Shown here one piece after another: positions 20,950-32,596 of a stretch of DNA of 64,000 nucleotides. The notes under the pieces were generated by a model. The model was not told the DNA's origin. It did no database searches and was given only the letters and a program-made list of their open reading frames with translations. Source of the DNA: Ophioderma brevispina (taxonomy: Eukaryota; Echinodermata; Ophiuroidea; Amphilepidida; Ophiodermatidae); the NCBI GenBank assembly GCA_023653785.1, contig JAMKCH010007178.1, forward strand, positions 19,009-83,008. The letters run 5' to 3'. A program made the position numbers and the translations under genes. Each line of letters begins with the position of its first letter. The stretch's first letter is position 1.

Positions 20950-22675
20950 TACTAAATACGGCTTACTGTATTTTGCGAAACGAAACGGAAAAAGAAACCG
21001 TTTCGCATTTTAGTATTGTGAAACGGTGTCGTAGGTGGTGTACACCACAAAAGGTATATAACGTTTTTTGTAGTGACCATTTAAGATAGTGTTTTTAATA
21101 GTGTTGATAACTGAAAATAAATGTTGAATTGTCACTAACATTGGACTTGTGTCATTGTGATTTTCCAAATGCAAACTATAAGCGAATTGGTTAATCCAAT
21201 CTTATTTTTTTATTATTTCCTGCTCACATAGTTGGCGTTGGCAAGAAATGATATCTACAGGATTAGAGTGCACTGGCGTCTACGATAGTTTGGGGCAATG
21301 AGCCTGTTCGCATTTTTGATTTTGCGAAACGGGCGTTATAATTTTTCACAGGAATTAAGTTTGCACAATCTTTGTGTCAGATGATAGAACATGAGAAAAC
21401 GCTTTCCTGTGGTAAATGGCAAGGTTCACATCCCTAACTTTGGGTGCAGTGAGACCTAACGGGATTTTTCAAATGTAATCATCTAGCTAATTTGTTATGA
21501 CAAATTATTGTATTATTTCTGGCTCATATAGTAGGCGTTGGCAAGTAATGATTATCTGCAGGGACTAGGATCCACTTACGTCTATAGTTTGGGGCATGCA
21601 ATGACGCCCGTTCGCAATTTTGTATTTTGCGAACGGGCGTATAATTTTTCACAGGAATTAAGATTGAACATCTTTCTTCCTCATATTATAGAACTGAGAA
21701 AACACCTTCCTGTGGTAAATGGCAAGGTTCAAATCCCTATACTTTGGTGCAGTGAGCCCTAAAGGGATTTTTCAAATGTACTAACTATAGCTAATTTGTT
21801 TTGTTAATGCCAAAAATTATATTTTTAATTATTTCTGGCTCATATAGTTGAGGTTGGCAAGCAATGATTATCTGAAGGATTAGCTCACTGACGTCTATAG
21901 TTTGGGTTGCTGCAAGGAGCCCGTTCGCAGTTTGTATTTGCAAACGGCGCTATTATTCACAGGAATTAAGTTTGCACCATCTTTCTTTGTCATATGATAG
22001 AACATGAGAAAAGGCATTCATTTGGTAAATTGCAAGGTTCACATCCCTATACTTTGGGGGCAGTGAGCCCTAAGTGATTTTTTTCAAAGTAATTCATGAT
22101 AGCTTAATTTGTTAATGGCAAAACCTTATTTTTTGATTATTTGGCTCATCTAGTAGGCCTTGGCAAGAAATGATTATCTGCAGGATTAGAATCCACTGAC
22201 GGTTTTATAGTTTGGTGCAATGAGCCAGTTTCGCATTTTTGTATTTCGAACGGGCATATAATTTTTCACAGGAATTAAGTTTGCACTATCTTTCTTCGTT
22301 ATTTTATAGAACTTGAGACAACACATCCTGTGTCAATGGCAAGGTTCGCTACCTATTCTTTGGGTGCAGTGAGCCCTAAAGTGATTTTTTCAAATGTTAT
22401 CATATGAGCCTAATTTGTTAATGCAAACGTACTTTTTAATTATTTCTGGTCATATAGTTGGCGTGTTTGGCAAGCAATGATTATCTGCAGATTAGAGTCC
22501 ACTGATGTTCATAGTTTGGGTGCAATGAGGGCCCGTTTCGCATTTTTGTATTTTGCGGAACGGGCGTTATAATTTTTCACAGGAATAAGTTTGCACTATC
22601 TTTCTTCGTTATATTATAGGAACTTGAGAAAAACAACCTTCCTGTGGTGGTAAATGGCAAGGTTCACATCCCTAT
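20950..22675 (+). repeat. ~307-bp satellite with a conserved hairpin, about five units
   Basis: The phrase TTGGCAAG(A/C/T)AATGATTATC marks units at 21238, 21538, 21854, 22160 and 22467, giving spacings of 300, 316, 306 and 307 bp. Each unit also holds TTTTTCACAGGAATTAAG, TGGCAAGGTTCACATCCCTA and a CCCGTTTCGCA ... TGCGAAACGGG inverted repeat. In the unit at 21604-21640 this is a perfect 14-bp stem with a 9-nt loop. The partial first unit carries a similar stem near 20970. Unit divergence is moderate, with single-base indels. Confidence 0.9.
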
Positions 22676-22779
22676 ATAGTCATGCACAATTGTGCATTTT
22701 TGGTGAAAAGTACCAAATGGCACAGATGTAGCTCTTGATATGCTTGAATAAATCTGGTGTTTTAGGGGCCAAATTAAGT

Positions 22780-23081
22780 TCCTTCCAAGATGGCGGCATT
22801 CAAAAATGGCCGCTACTGTTAAAATGTCATGTTTTAGTGCTTTCTAGGTTAGATTGAATCCAATTACTCAATTTGACGGTTTCATGCCATTTAGAAAGAA
22901 ATACCCTGATGAACTCCACTGTAATTCCATGTTTAATTAGCAAAGATTGATCCAAAATGGCAGCCAATTTGAAGAATATCATTTGATTATCAAGAAATGA
23001 ATGTTTGTTTTCTGTCGTGTTATTCATTCCCTAAGGTGTTATTGAAACAATGTGCATTATTAAAATAGAATCACATCACCT
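22780..23081 (+). repeat. AAAATGGC-type dispersed repeat, left half
   Basis: Contains TCCAAGATGGCGGCATTCAA, GATCCAAAATGGCAGCC and ATCATTTGATTATCAAGAAA. The same phrases recur at 24208-24440, with about 1.1 kb between that begins and ends with CCTTAAGG-like sequence. Confidence 0.65.
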
Positions 23082-24207
23082 TAAGGGTATCGTGTCAACA
23101 CCTGGTGCTTTTGTTTTTACACGAATTCTGATTTTTGCACCATTTTAAACATTCAAACTTGCGTTTATAGGTACCAACAAAGGTTTTATCAACTGCAGAC
23201 AATCTTGAGCTGATTTTTTGCCGATTTAAAAACAGCTACTTGACCATTTAAAGTCACCCAAAAAACGCTTGGTCTAAACGGCGGGAATTTAAGCACATTT
23301 CCCGCCGGTAGGCCGCAAGGCGCAACCATCGGTAGCGCGCGTGACTTTTTTGCGCGTAATGAAGCGTGCGGGTGGTTTAATGTACTTTTGCGCGAACGCC
23401 ATCTGAAACGAAAAATAATATTTGAAAATGTAAACAAAGCGCTAATTAGACAAGTGAAATTTCAATTTATTTAATGTTGGAGTTACAGACAAAAAATGTT
23501 TGATTCAAAGTGCATAAAGATTTTATTTGATCACTTGCACAACATACTCATTGTGAAGTTCAAAGATAAAGTTTATTGAGAAAGAGACAGATGAACTGGT
23601 GCGTGAAAGTCACTGAGTACTAAAAACATGATTTTCTCAATGTTCAATTTTCGCAAAATTGGCAAATTTTTTATTTTAATTGAGATAACTCCAAAAATAC
23701 CGAAGGTTAAAAGGTAAGGTTTAAATTTCCTACGATAGCAATTGGTCTTCTCCAGGGACGGTTTTCATCAAGTTTTCATTTTTCGATTTCTAACTATATA
23801 TATTCTCCAATATATTACTCAAATTTTGGAAAAGAAAAGAAAAATCACATTTTTGACATTTTTCCTTTATATTTGAAAAGAAGATCTATTTTTAAAAAAT
23901 TGGGAAAAACCGTTCCCTGACAAATTTGTTTGTTTCTAAAAAATAAAAATGTTTTTTTAAAATGGAAAATTCAAATTGTTTTTGTTATGCGTCTGAAAAT
24001 TTTGGTGGCGCAAATGGTGTTTTTTAGTTTTTTTAGTATTTTTCTCCAATTACGGAAAGTTTTACAATTAATCTGATGCCATCATCGGGTCCATCGTCCA
24101 ATTTCTTTTCTTAGAAATGTTACTTTTTACATACATAATCAAATATTTGCAAAGTTAAAAAACCAAAATAGATACTCGGAAACTCAAGGTTCACACTGCC
24201 TTAAGGA
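23082..24207. mobile_element. Possible TTAA-flanked insertion of 1.1 kb
   Basis: Begins CCTTAAGGGTATCGTGTCAA and ends GGTTCACACTGCCTTAAGG, a weak TIR around TTAA. It sits between two halves of the AAAATGGC repeat. No transposase frame is visible; an 82-codon minus-strand frame at 23189-23437 resembles nothing known. Boundaries are uncertain. Confidence 0.35.
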
Positions 24208-24440
24208 ATTACAACTAAATACGACTTGATCCAAAATGGCGCCAAAAATCCCAAAAATGGCGGCCTCTAATTTGCATCAGCTTATCATTTGATTATCAAG
24301 AAATGAATGTTTTCTTAATATTGTAAGAACCCATCAAGGAAGGAATTCACATCAACGTAAGAGCATACCAATTAAGGTGGGATGTTGTTTAAATGGATTT
24401 TTCCATTATAATTTGGCCAAGATGGCTGCCAAACCTCGAA
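24208..24440 (+). repeat. AAAATGGC-type dispersed repeat, right half
   Basis: GATCCAAAATGGCGCC, AAAAATGGCGGCC, ATCATTTGATTATCAAGAAA and CAAGATGGCTGCC match the block at 22780-23081. Confidence 0.65.
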
Positions 24441-25409
24441 TGGCCACTCTTTTTAGAAGTGTCACTAATGTGCCTGTATGATCTCCATGCTACTTGAATA
24501 TGTTTTTCCCATTATTCATTGCCCCAGCAAGCGGTCCAAAAAATTTTTTTTTAAAACAAGGGCCAGGACACATGGTACACAATGAAAAGCGTGATTTCCC
24601 CATGCTCAAAGCCTAGTGATTGTTTAAATGATTGCAGGGAGGGGCAACGAATCCTATACGTGGCACTTCTACAACACAAATTGACACCACCCAAAAGAGA
24701 GTTGACTCTGCAGGAGAAAGTCTTCGGTAGCCCTTCTAAGTGTAGCAAGGTCTTACTAAATACTTTCCATGAAAATCCTTGCCATTGGGAGACCACATCG
24801 ACAGTTTGGAGTGCTATGTGTGTGAAATAGACCCTCTGTGAAGCAACCTCATATCTGGTGACAACAACATCGAAGTACTCACCATTGAACTCGGCTCTGT
24901 CATAGTTATATCAGTCTAAAAACTCCCCATCAGTAGGATTTCAAGCACCCTCAATTCAATTTTGTGAATTCCACTAAACCTCATTTCTTAATTGGCAATT
25001 TTCACAACTAGTACCCAAGGGGCTACAATGAAGCAATAAAAGATGGACAAGCTGTTTTTCTTTTTTTTTTTTTTCGTCTGGAAGAATGGTCTGAACAGTC
25101 AACATCTACATTACCTTCACGGACCACTACCATTTTATAGTGCCCTTTGGAAGAGAGGTTACAATCCTGATCATCTAGCATTATTGGAAAAACAACTCTA
25201 ACCTGTTGTAGCAGCAAGATTGTTATGATCCTGTTCCACTAAAGATTAAGTCAATGCTGCAGTCAGTAAGACCAAAAAACAAAGTGCCTTTTAAGTGGCA
25301 CTTTAACTACAAAGTGAAGACAGGTTGCGCAAAACTTCATAACACATGACAAATTTGACAAGGCTGTAAGACGGAATAATACAATCCAGGCCTTTCCAAG
25401 GAATGGGCT
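24441..25409. other. Non-coding, no recognised gene
   Basis: Antiparallel frames at 24551-24830 have no recognisable motif. A pyrimidine tract ending in 14 T lies near 25062. Confidence 0.35.
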
Positions 25410-26270
25410 AAAGGATGTAGTAGTAGTAGTAAAACACAAAGTTTTTAAATCCGGTTTTGGTCCCCGCAACCGGGCGGTGGCCGGATTCACTTCATTCGTA
25501 GCAATGCCCTTAATCCTCCTTCCACTTCGACCGATGCAATGCATCCCCCATCTCAACAAAACCCTCCTACTCTCCTCCGCCACTTGCTTCCTCATGTCCT
25601 CTTTGGTCGGCCCCTCTTCCTCAACACCACCTCAAACTCAAAAAAAGCCTTTTTAAAACATGCTCCTATCCTCCTCAGCACGTGCCATACCATATTACAC
25701 CATGACGCCTTCGCCAGCGGTCCAGCGCCTCTTCCAAACCCACCTCTGCATCAAATCCTCAGTCTTCTTCCTATCATCAATTACACACCCACACATTGCT
25801 CTTCCCATTGCTCTCTATGCCCTTCCAAAAATCCCAATCTCATTTTCACTTCAGGCACCATGTCTCACTCACATACAGCATCATGAAAATTTCACACAAA
25901 CTCCTATAAACCATCACCTTCATTTCAAAGGAAATGCTTCGCCCAAGTAACAACTCTCCACAATTCTATAAACTTCACCCACCATACCTTACTCTGGCTG
26001 TCACAGCCGCCTCAATCCACCCCCGCATACTCCTGTACCTAGGTATGTGAACTTTCACGGTTCCAACCTATCACACCCATTTTTCCAACTCCTTCCCAAC
26101 TCCTCAACTCCACTCTTGCATTTTCCACACACAAAGTCCCTTGCCAAACTTGGGGTCACTCTCTTCTCTTTGTGCATCTCCCATGAATCATTTCCAACAT
26201 TTCTCACACCACAATGAATGCCCTCACCTCTTTCACATATTCCCACATGGGTCCACCTTACTCAATAACT
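25410..26270 (-). mobile_element. LINE reverse-transcriptase tail, frameshifted
   Basis: On the minus strand, read across frames: KFTYLGTGV near 26050; SETWCLKENEIGIFGRA and RAMCGCVINDRKKTEDLM around 25860-25760; then a KQVAEESRRV segment and IKGIATNEVNPATARL near the 3' end (about 25580-25470). This is the conserved C-terminal block of a widespread LINE type (Y-G-S-E-T-W ... R-A-M-x-G-x-x-L-x-D-R-K ... D-L-M). A short trinucleotide tail (complement of GTAGTAGTAGTA, 25419-25430) ends it, as in RTE-like elements. 5'-truncated and inactive. Confidence 0.75.
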
Positions 26271-26589
26271 AAAGTATCAAGGGGATTCCACATGTTTGAA
26301 GCCGCTGCTTCTCAGTTTAAAACAACTGCTAAGGTTGAGGAGTGTCAGAGGAAGAAGGATCAAAACAGGCACACATTAATTGAATCCAACGATTATAAGA
26401 CCCAAACCAGCAAGAAAGAATGGTCAACCATCCGAAAGCTTTCGATAAAGGTATCCAACAAAACCCTCCACAGCAGTCAAAAATGTTACACCCAAACTAA
26501 GTTGAAATTTAACTACTTCAGTTCTCCAGGTAGACAAGGATGGATATTTAGTATATGATTAATCTTTTTGGAGGATAGCCAGCTCACGC

Positions 26590-26755
26590 AAGTTGGTGAA
26601 AAAAAAAACGTGCTCCTGGCAACTGGCAAACCTCCGTATTACAGGCACGGCGCTCTAACCAAGAGCTATCAAAGACTGGGTTGGTAGAGGAGCGAATCTA
26701 TCATCTATAGGTGTTACGTTCGAAAGGTGTCCATCGCTTTTTTAGCGGATAGATC
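26590..26755 (-). mobile_element. tRNA-derived SINE, minus copy
   Basis: The reverse complement reads TAGCTCTTGGTTAGAGCGCC (A box), then a degenerate B-box region, in tRNA order. Body phrases (CTATAGGTGTTACGTTCGAA, GGTGTCCATCGCTTTTTT) are repeated inverted at 26944-27000. A related truncated minus copy lies at 26880-26940 with a better B box (complement of CCAGATTCGAACCGG). Confidence 0.6.
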
Positions 26756-26879
26756 CAGATATGATATATTTACATATACAATTTATATTTGGTTTTAACT
26801 GTTAATACTTAGTTCTCAGTAGGACAAGGATGGATATTTATTAATTCTTTAACTGGAGATAGCCATCGCCACCAAGTGT

Positions 26880-26940
26880 TGAAAAAAAAATGTGCGCATG
26901 GCCAGATTCGAACCGGCCACCTCCGTATCACTAGCACGGC
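26880..26940 (-). mobile_element. tRNA-derived SINE head, truncated
   Basis: The reverse complement carries GGTTCGAATCTGGCC, a clean B box, after ACGGAGGTGGCC. Upstream phrases (GACAAGGATGGATATTTA) repeat those at 26532, so the two minus copies form a ~290-bp tandem pair. Confidence 0.55.
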
Positions 26941-26943
26941 CAG

Positions 26944-27035
26944 GAAAGCAATGGACACTTTTGAACCTAACACCTATAGATGATATCTAAGATCTTCTAC
27001 AAACCCAGTCTGAATAGCTCAGTGGTTAGAGCGCT
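26944..27035 (+). mobile_element. tRNA-derived SINE, plus copy (inverted partner)
   Basis: AAAGCAATGGACACTTTTGA, AACACCTATAGATGAT and AACCCAGTCTGAATAGCTCA, then AGTGGTTAGAGCGCTGG (A box), are the complement of the body and head at 26620-26745. The arrangement is therefore inverted around about 26850. Confidence 0.55.
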
Positions 27036-27039
27036 GGGT

Positions 27040-27930
27040 GCTAAAATCATTCAAGACACAGATAGGTACTTTCCATCTACGCAAACCGTGAAAGTTCTCA
27101 AACATCAGCTAGCCCCTAGAGCACTGTGATATTTAACTCTCTACTAGAGTTAGCTTGGACCGTACTCTCTCTTATAAGACCCACATATCAGTAAAGTATG
27201 TTCATTAAATAACATCTTGAACCAACTCCCTGCCACAGATGGGGTGATCCCCACCCAACTATACCCAAAGATCGAAGGCACTTGGTCTGTATACTAATGT
27301 GAGAGGATGCAACCCTGTTTGGGAAAGGTCAACCCATGCCAAGAAGCTTGATCCAGCATTAAATGCCACCTGCCTGCTTATCACAGAATGTCAACGGGCA
27401 ACATATACATCCGAAGCAGGAATTGCGCCCACCAAAAACATATGTTGTAGTAGAGCGAGCATGCAAGAGCGTAGATGCCACATATCTAATGTAAAAACCC
27501 TAGTCGGGGACAGAGACCAGCTGCAACGCCTCCGTAAATCCAGAAGCGTTTCTTAGGCAAAGTCCAACCCCTTGAAACAGTCTCAAAGGAGTTTAAGAGA
27601 GTTGCCTTGTGGAAAGAAGAATTGACTTGCTATCAACCAAGTAAACATCTATTGTATTGAACCTGAGGAGCATCACGACCGGGAGCTGACTCTCATGGGC
27701 TGAATAGCGATCTTTTGTCTCAAACAGATTCGAACCAGATCGGATAATCCAAGGTGCCTTGCAGAAGTGGGGCTACCGAAGCAGATCCGACAATACCCTG
27801 TAATTGTAGACCAGCACCACAGACAATGGAACACCTCTTGGTCTGCCCAATGTGGCCACAAACAAGCACATTACAATGACCTTGCCAGAATTCAGTGAAG
27901 CAGCCAGACATTGTACCCACAAAAAAATCT
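27040..27930 (+). mobile_element. LINE reverse-transcriptase C-terminal remnant
   Basis: A plus-strand frame at 27299-27556 reads NPVWERSTHAKKLDPALNATC, LLITECQRATYTSEAGIAPT and QERRCHISN: the post-RT segment of a LINE (W-x-R-S-x-H-x-K-x-x-D-x-A-L-N-x-T-C-R-x-I-T-G). Further on, DPTIPCNCRPAPQTMEHLLV and CPMW (27780-27850) give the C-C-H-C type terminal motif (C-x-C-G ... Q-T-M-x-H-L-L-x-C). Stops and frame changes separate the blocks, so it is dead. Confidence 0.75.
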
Positions 27931-28429
27931 TCTATTCACATTACAGCCCATGCCAACATTTTTTACCTGGTAGTATGCTTTGATGCCTTGGCAAGGTTTG
28001 TCCATAGAAGGACCTGTGATGAAGCTGCAATTTTCGACCCCAGTCAGCGGATCTGGTACCCAAACAATAGACGTCAGTGGATTCTAACCTGCAGATTAAG
28101 CATTTCTGCCAAAGCCACTATATGAGCAGAAATAATAAAAAAAATAATTTTGCATTAACAATTAGTTAAAAATGATTACATTGCAAAAATCACTGTAGGG
28201 CTCACTTGCACCCAAAGGAATTAGGGTGTTGTGTGAACCTGCCATTACCACAGGAATGCGTGTTCTCATGTTATAATATGACGAAGAAAGATGGTGCAAA
28301 AGAAAGATAGTGCCACAAATTAATTTCTGTTGCTTTTTTTGACCAAATGAGCTTTGATTAAAAATTGAAATTTGCAATCCCCATGGTTCAGTTAGAATTG
28401 GGCGAATGAACCATGATTAATACCCCGTT

Positions 28430-28510
28430 CCTTCGGAGGGGATGCTAACACCTTAACCACCAACTGAGTCACTTCCACGCAGAACTGGCAGTTAAGGTGT
28501 TAAACGTTGT
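28430..28510 (-). mobile_element. tRNA-like SINE fragment or hairpin
   Basis: The reverse complement of 28440-28470 reads CTCAGTTGGTGGTTAAGGTG, like a tRNA A-box arm. ACACCTTAAC and GTTAAGGTGTT also form an 10-11 bp inverted repeat about 35 nt apart. No B box is seen. Confidence 0.35.
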
Positions 28511-28703
28511 TCATGTATACCTCGTTTGTATAGGCGTACGCGATTGGTCCAATAAGCGTCACGTGACCATGTATAAACAAACGTTTATGCCATGGCTGCC
28601 GTGACGAACGCGAAAGTGGTCAAAAATCATGCAATTCAGCTGAATTGATATGTAATGATTAATTTTGTAAGTAATAGTTAGTAATAGTACTGTATACATG
28701 AAC

Positions 28704-28770
28704 GGGGTTCATTCATAGTATTTTGGGTATGAACAAGCGTTCATACCCAAAATACTATGAAATGAACCCC
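28704..28770. repeat. Near-perfect 31-bp palindrome with a 4-nt loop
   Basis: The left arm runs from 28704 (GGGGTTCATTCATAGTATTT) to 28734. The right arm (28739-28770) is its complement with one extra base. The loop is AAGC. Too symmetrical to be chance; probably the core of a palindromic transposon relic or a foldable RNA. Confidence 0.9.
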
Positions 28771-28979
28771 TAATTCCATGTACAGAGGGTCATACCTGTG
28801 CATGCACAGATCAGCCCACAGTCGTTTTGTAAAGAGAAGGGTGATTAACCTTGCTTTCCCATTTCCATCCCAAGTAAATGGACCCCAATGGAGATAACCT
28901 GTAGAGGCTTTTGTCAGGACATTGTTCGAATAAATTGCAAGTCTAGAGGTAATGCTATTATAATGCAGTTCGTTAGTTA

Positions 28980-30470
28980 GTTTAAAACCAAAGTTTTAAA
29001 AGCCAGGTTTTGTCCTGCTTAAAGGGGTGGCCGGATGACACCTCACCCAGCAATACTGCTGGGTGAAACTCATTGGAGCAAAAGATAATTGCCGGATGCC
29101 CTTCCTGAAATCAATCCACAGTTTTAGCCGCTGGGCCCCATAGCCTTGGGCAAAAACGGCCACCATGCAAGGCAGCCACATAGTTCCAGTAACTGAATCC
29201 AGAGGGTCGACATTATCACTTACTTACCATTGACACTCTGGTTCTGTTTACCAGAACTAGGCAGATGTGCTGGATAAACCTTGTAGACATCACTTCAAAC
29301 AGTCGCCAGGGACATCACTGGAAATGGTCACTCTTAGTCCTCAGAGTTGACCCCCCTTGTAGGTTGATTCTTCGTTTTTCATTCTACTGGGTAACCAGCT
29401 ACCCTCCTATACAGATCCAAGTAGAAACCTGATGGGGGGGGTGACGGTTTAGCCAACGCCAACTAATGCAGTGTTTAAAATTGTTGTGGAATCACTTCAA
29501 AATGCATTTATAATGTTGTAGATTGGATGTGTGATACGCATCACGTTCAACCCAAAATGCAAAAAGCGTCATCAAGATGCATCAAACCCGATTGTGCGAT
29601 TCATTTGATATGTTGCTTTCAAACTCTGTGTAATTGTTAGCTGTGTCGTACTACGTTTCTAGACGTTTTTGTAGAAAAATGCGCGCTTACGTTTGTCCCG
29701 ACCCCAAAATCCCAGAGCTTTTTGACATGCATGCCATGAACTCCATAAACAAGTCCCGGCATACATACGCCTGGTACACCCAGGCAAAAAAACTCCCCGG
29801 CTATCAGGTATACAAGTCCCGGCCATCCTAGGTACCCAGGGGCCGGGGCATTTTATAAGTGGATACTAGGGCCAGGCTTAAGTGGGGCTAGGCTAGCTGA
29901 GTCAAGTTAATGTGAATTAAAATGACCAACCTCTTGGCCATAAAATACAAGTAGAAATAGAATGGCATCCACAACTGACAGTGACCACCAAACATGGAAA
30001 GCCATCAATCGCAGCAAATGTGAATGTTCATGCATCAATCCGGTTCATGAAATGTAAACATTAATAATGATTTTCAAACAGTGACTGTCAGTGTCAATGA
30101 TATGAAGCACCAATCATCACAGAGTCAGGACCAGCTACTACAGCTGTTTGACTCTTCTTTTCTTCAGCTAATAATAGTTCAAGTCAAACTACGACTAAGT
30201 GTTTTGCCCGTTTTCCCTACTTCAATTTGGGAATAAATACAAGCTGCTTTCTCTCCGATTCTCCCATTTTCTAGTTCTATGACGGCTGCCTTTACACATG
30301 CGCAATTTGGGCTTCTTGTTTACAAGGGCTGCTTTTACACATGCGCAGTTGAGTTTATATCATAGTAATAATCATGGAACTAATTTGATATTACGCACGC
30401 ATTGCTTCAACCGTGCAAAACAAATAGGATAAAATGAAAGTCAATAACCTAGGCTAAAAAAGTGATTATG
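28980..30470. other. Non-coding, no recognised gene
   Basis: GGTGGCCGGATGACACCTCA near 29025 is similar to GGTGGCCGGATTCACTTC near 25483, so a LINE 3'-end fragment is possible here. The plus-strand frame at 29634-29831 has no known motif. Confidence 0.35.
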
Positions 30471-30489
30471 TGCGGAACCAGCCTGGGGG

Positions 30490-30960
30490 GGGGGGGCTAC
30501 TCAGTGGAAAAGGGTAGGTACATGTCAGGTACATGTGGCGGCGCCGATGGGTCGTTTTTCCGGCCACGCTACTACTAGTATAATTAGTATATTTATGGGT
30601 CATTTGTTTAAGGTCATTGCTACGGGCATTGCTACTATATAAATGGGTCCATTTTTCAATTTTTGGTCGCAATTTACTATGAAAATGGTTCAATTTTCTG
30701 ATTTTCAATAAAAACACAATGAAAATGGTTGATTTTTCCGATTTTCGGAAAAGTTACTATGAAAATGGGCCGATTTTGCTAAGCCTAAGATTACCATGAA
30801 AATGGTGCGAAATTTCAAAGCTAACTATATAAATGGGTCGAAATTTCGGAACCAACTATATAAATGGGTCATATTTTTGTATAATTTGGTCACTGTAAAC
30901 ATGGGTCGATTTTTTTTACCTGGCGGACGCATACCTGTACCCAATTTTTGGGTCGAGACG
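30490..30960. repeat. Interspersed element with a ~40-bp degenerate repeat
   Basis: Blocks like TACTATGAAAATGGTTCAAT and ACTATATAAATGGGTCGAAA recur about eight times between 30590 and 30915. They are framed by a G run with CTACTCAGTGG at the left and ATACCTGTACCCAATTTTTG at the right. Weak minus-strand frames come from the repeat. Confidence 0.6.
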
Positions 30961-31685
30961 ATAAGGAATAATTTTGACTGTCTTAAATCCTTAGTTTCCG
31001 ATGTAGGGGGCACAGAAGGTCAGCGTCCATTCCATTGCATTCAATGGGGCTTGACCTTGTTCCCCCCTACTTTCTTAAAGGTCCCAGGAAATGCAAATAG
31101 AATTGATGTGGTTTGTGTCAAGTCTACAAGGAGGGGCTGGAAAGCATTCAATATTTGGGTTGGTGATGACATCAATTGGGGTGCTATTGATTTTTGAGAG
31201 AGTAATAGAAAATTTCAGGTGACTGGTGTGAATCTATTCATGACACTGACTGAAAATCAATAATGATCACTAATGATGTCACTGGTAGTGTATTCTTTTT
31301 TCTGGCCCTGTTTATTGGAATGGAATGTCCCCTAAAAGATTTGGAGTAGGTTTATCATCTCATTTCCTGGGAGTTTAAGCAAGCATTTGAGACACTCGAA
31401 ACTATTCCTTATTTTGATCCTATGAGCTCCGCCAATAATTTGTACCATTTTTTATCCAAATCAAAGCAACTTTAAAATTTGACCCCTGTATACAACTGAA
31501 ATCGACCCTTTTCATTTAGTTTTGCTGTTTTTTTAGCCTATAAACTCTGAAACTTTAGGCAGCACATATTACAAACTATACCTTTTCTGAATTCTTATGG
31601 TTATAACATGGTATACTTTTCAACACGATTGGATCAATTTGACCCCTGTACATCTTTGTCTTGGCCCGGCCCCTCTTCTTAAGGC
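30961..31685. other. Non-coding, no recognised gene
   Basis: A 133-codon plus-strand frame (30796-31197) starts inside the preceding repeat and shows no motif. Confidence 0.35.
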
Positions 31686-32080
31686 ACCATTTGCAGTAAA
31701 GAATCACGTTTCAGGGGTTCCTGTCAGGCTGTCTACATATTTAAAGGCTGACTCAGAGATTTTGAAATATAACTTTTTCGTGTATTAAGTTGAAAATAGT
31801 CAACTAGAACTAAGATAGTCACCTAACGTGCACAATTCCAAAGTTTGAGATGAATCGGAGTTTTCGTTTTGATGCAGTAAACATTTATGTGTAGTATAAC
31901 AGTGCCATAGGATACTGTGTATAACAACATTTCCCGGAATTTTATAACAAAGATGTGATTTTCTATATGAAGGACTTTGATTTGAGCTTAGCTTTTTCGC
32001 ACAGTGATTAGTGTATGGACAAGCATTGTGTATACATGCAAAAAACACGATTTGTTTGAAAATTGAGGGCGCCCTCATTG
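31686..32080 (+). repeat. 395-bp duplication, copy 1 (truncated family B)
   Basis: Appears identical to 32542-32936. It includes the left TIR of family B (TTAAAGGCTGACTCAGAGAT at 31741) but ends at GCCCTCATTG, just before the right TIR, where 20 A follow. Confidence 0.9.
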
Positions 32081-32100
32081 AAAAAAAAAAAAAAAAAAAA
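32081..32100. other. Run of exactly 20 A at a sequence junction
   Basis: Lies between truncated family B and the G-run end of the CCACTTGTAT MITE. The second copy of the duplicated sequence continues past this point into the right TIR, so the break is not an element end. Confidence 0.55.
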
Positions 32101-32541
32101 GGGGGGCCACTTGTATTCAAAGGTGGATATGATGCGTGAACATGGACTTTCAAAATGCACCCTAAACACGTATTTTCACCGACTAGCTAAACAAGCTAAA
32201 ACATACCCTAAACAAGTATTTTTATATGTTTATATGATATCCTCAACAAGTACGCAGTGCATTGAATCGTAAATATACCCTTTATTATCTTGCTTTACTT
32301 TACTTCCCAAGTTCCGATTACAATATTTCGATGATTTTGATCCCTGCTTAATGAGATATAACATGACAATTTCAGGGTTAAGAAAAAAAACATACCCTTT
32401 TTTTTCATATTTTGCTGTTTTTGACACCCTAAACGATGTACGCGAGAACATCGCCTGTTGGAAAAAAGACACCCTTTTTACGCGTTTTCTTGTTTACGCA
32501 TCATATCCACCTTTGAATACAAGTGGCCCCCAGCCCCCGGG
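32101..32541 (+). mobile_element. CCACTTGTAT-TIR MITE, complete
   Basis: The left end CCACTTGTATTCAAAGGTGG (32107) continues GATATGATGCGTGAA. The right end is its complement (TACGCATCATATCCACCTTT ... GAATACAAGTGG), giving a TIR of about 38 bp. Outer G or C runs flank it. It is non-coding and holds CATACCCTAAACAAGTATTT and other phrases also found in the copies at 5910 and 49508. Confidence 0.8.
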
Positions 32542-32596
32542 ACCATTTGCAGTAAAGAATCACGTTTCAGGGGTTCCTGTCAGGCTGTCTACATAT

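Noticed and set aside
29634..29831. 65-codon frame with two Cys and many Tyr
   Set aside because: Too short and unlike any known domain. It could be chance in unique sequence.
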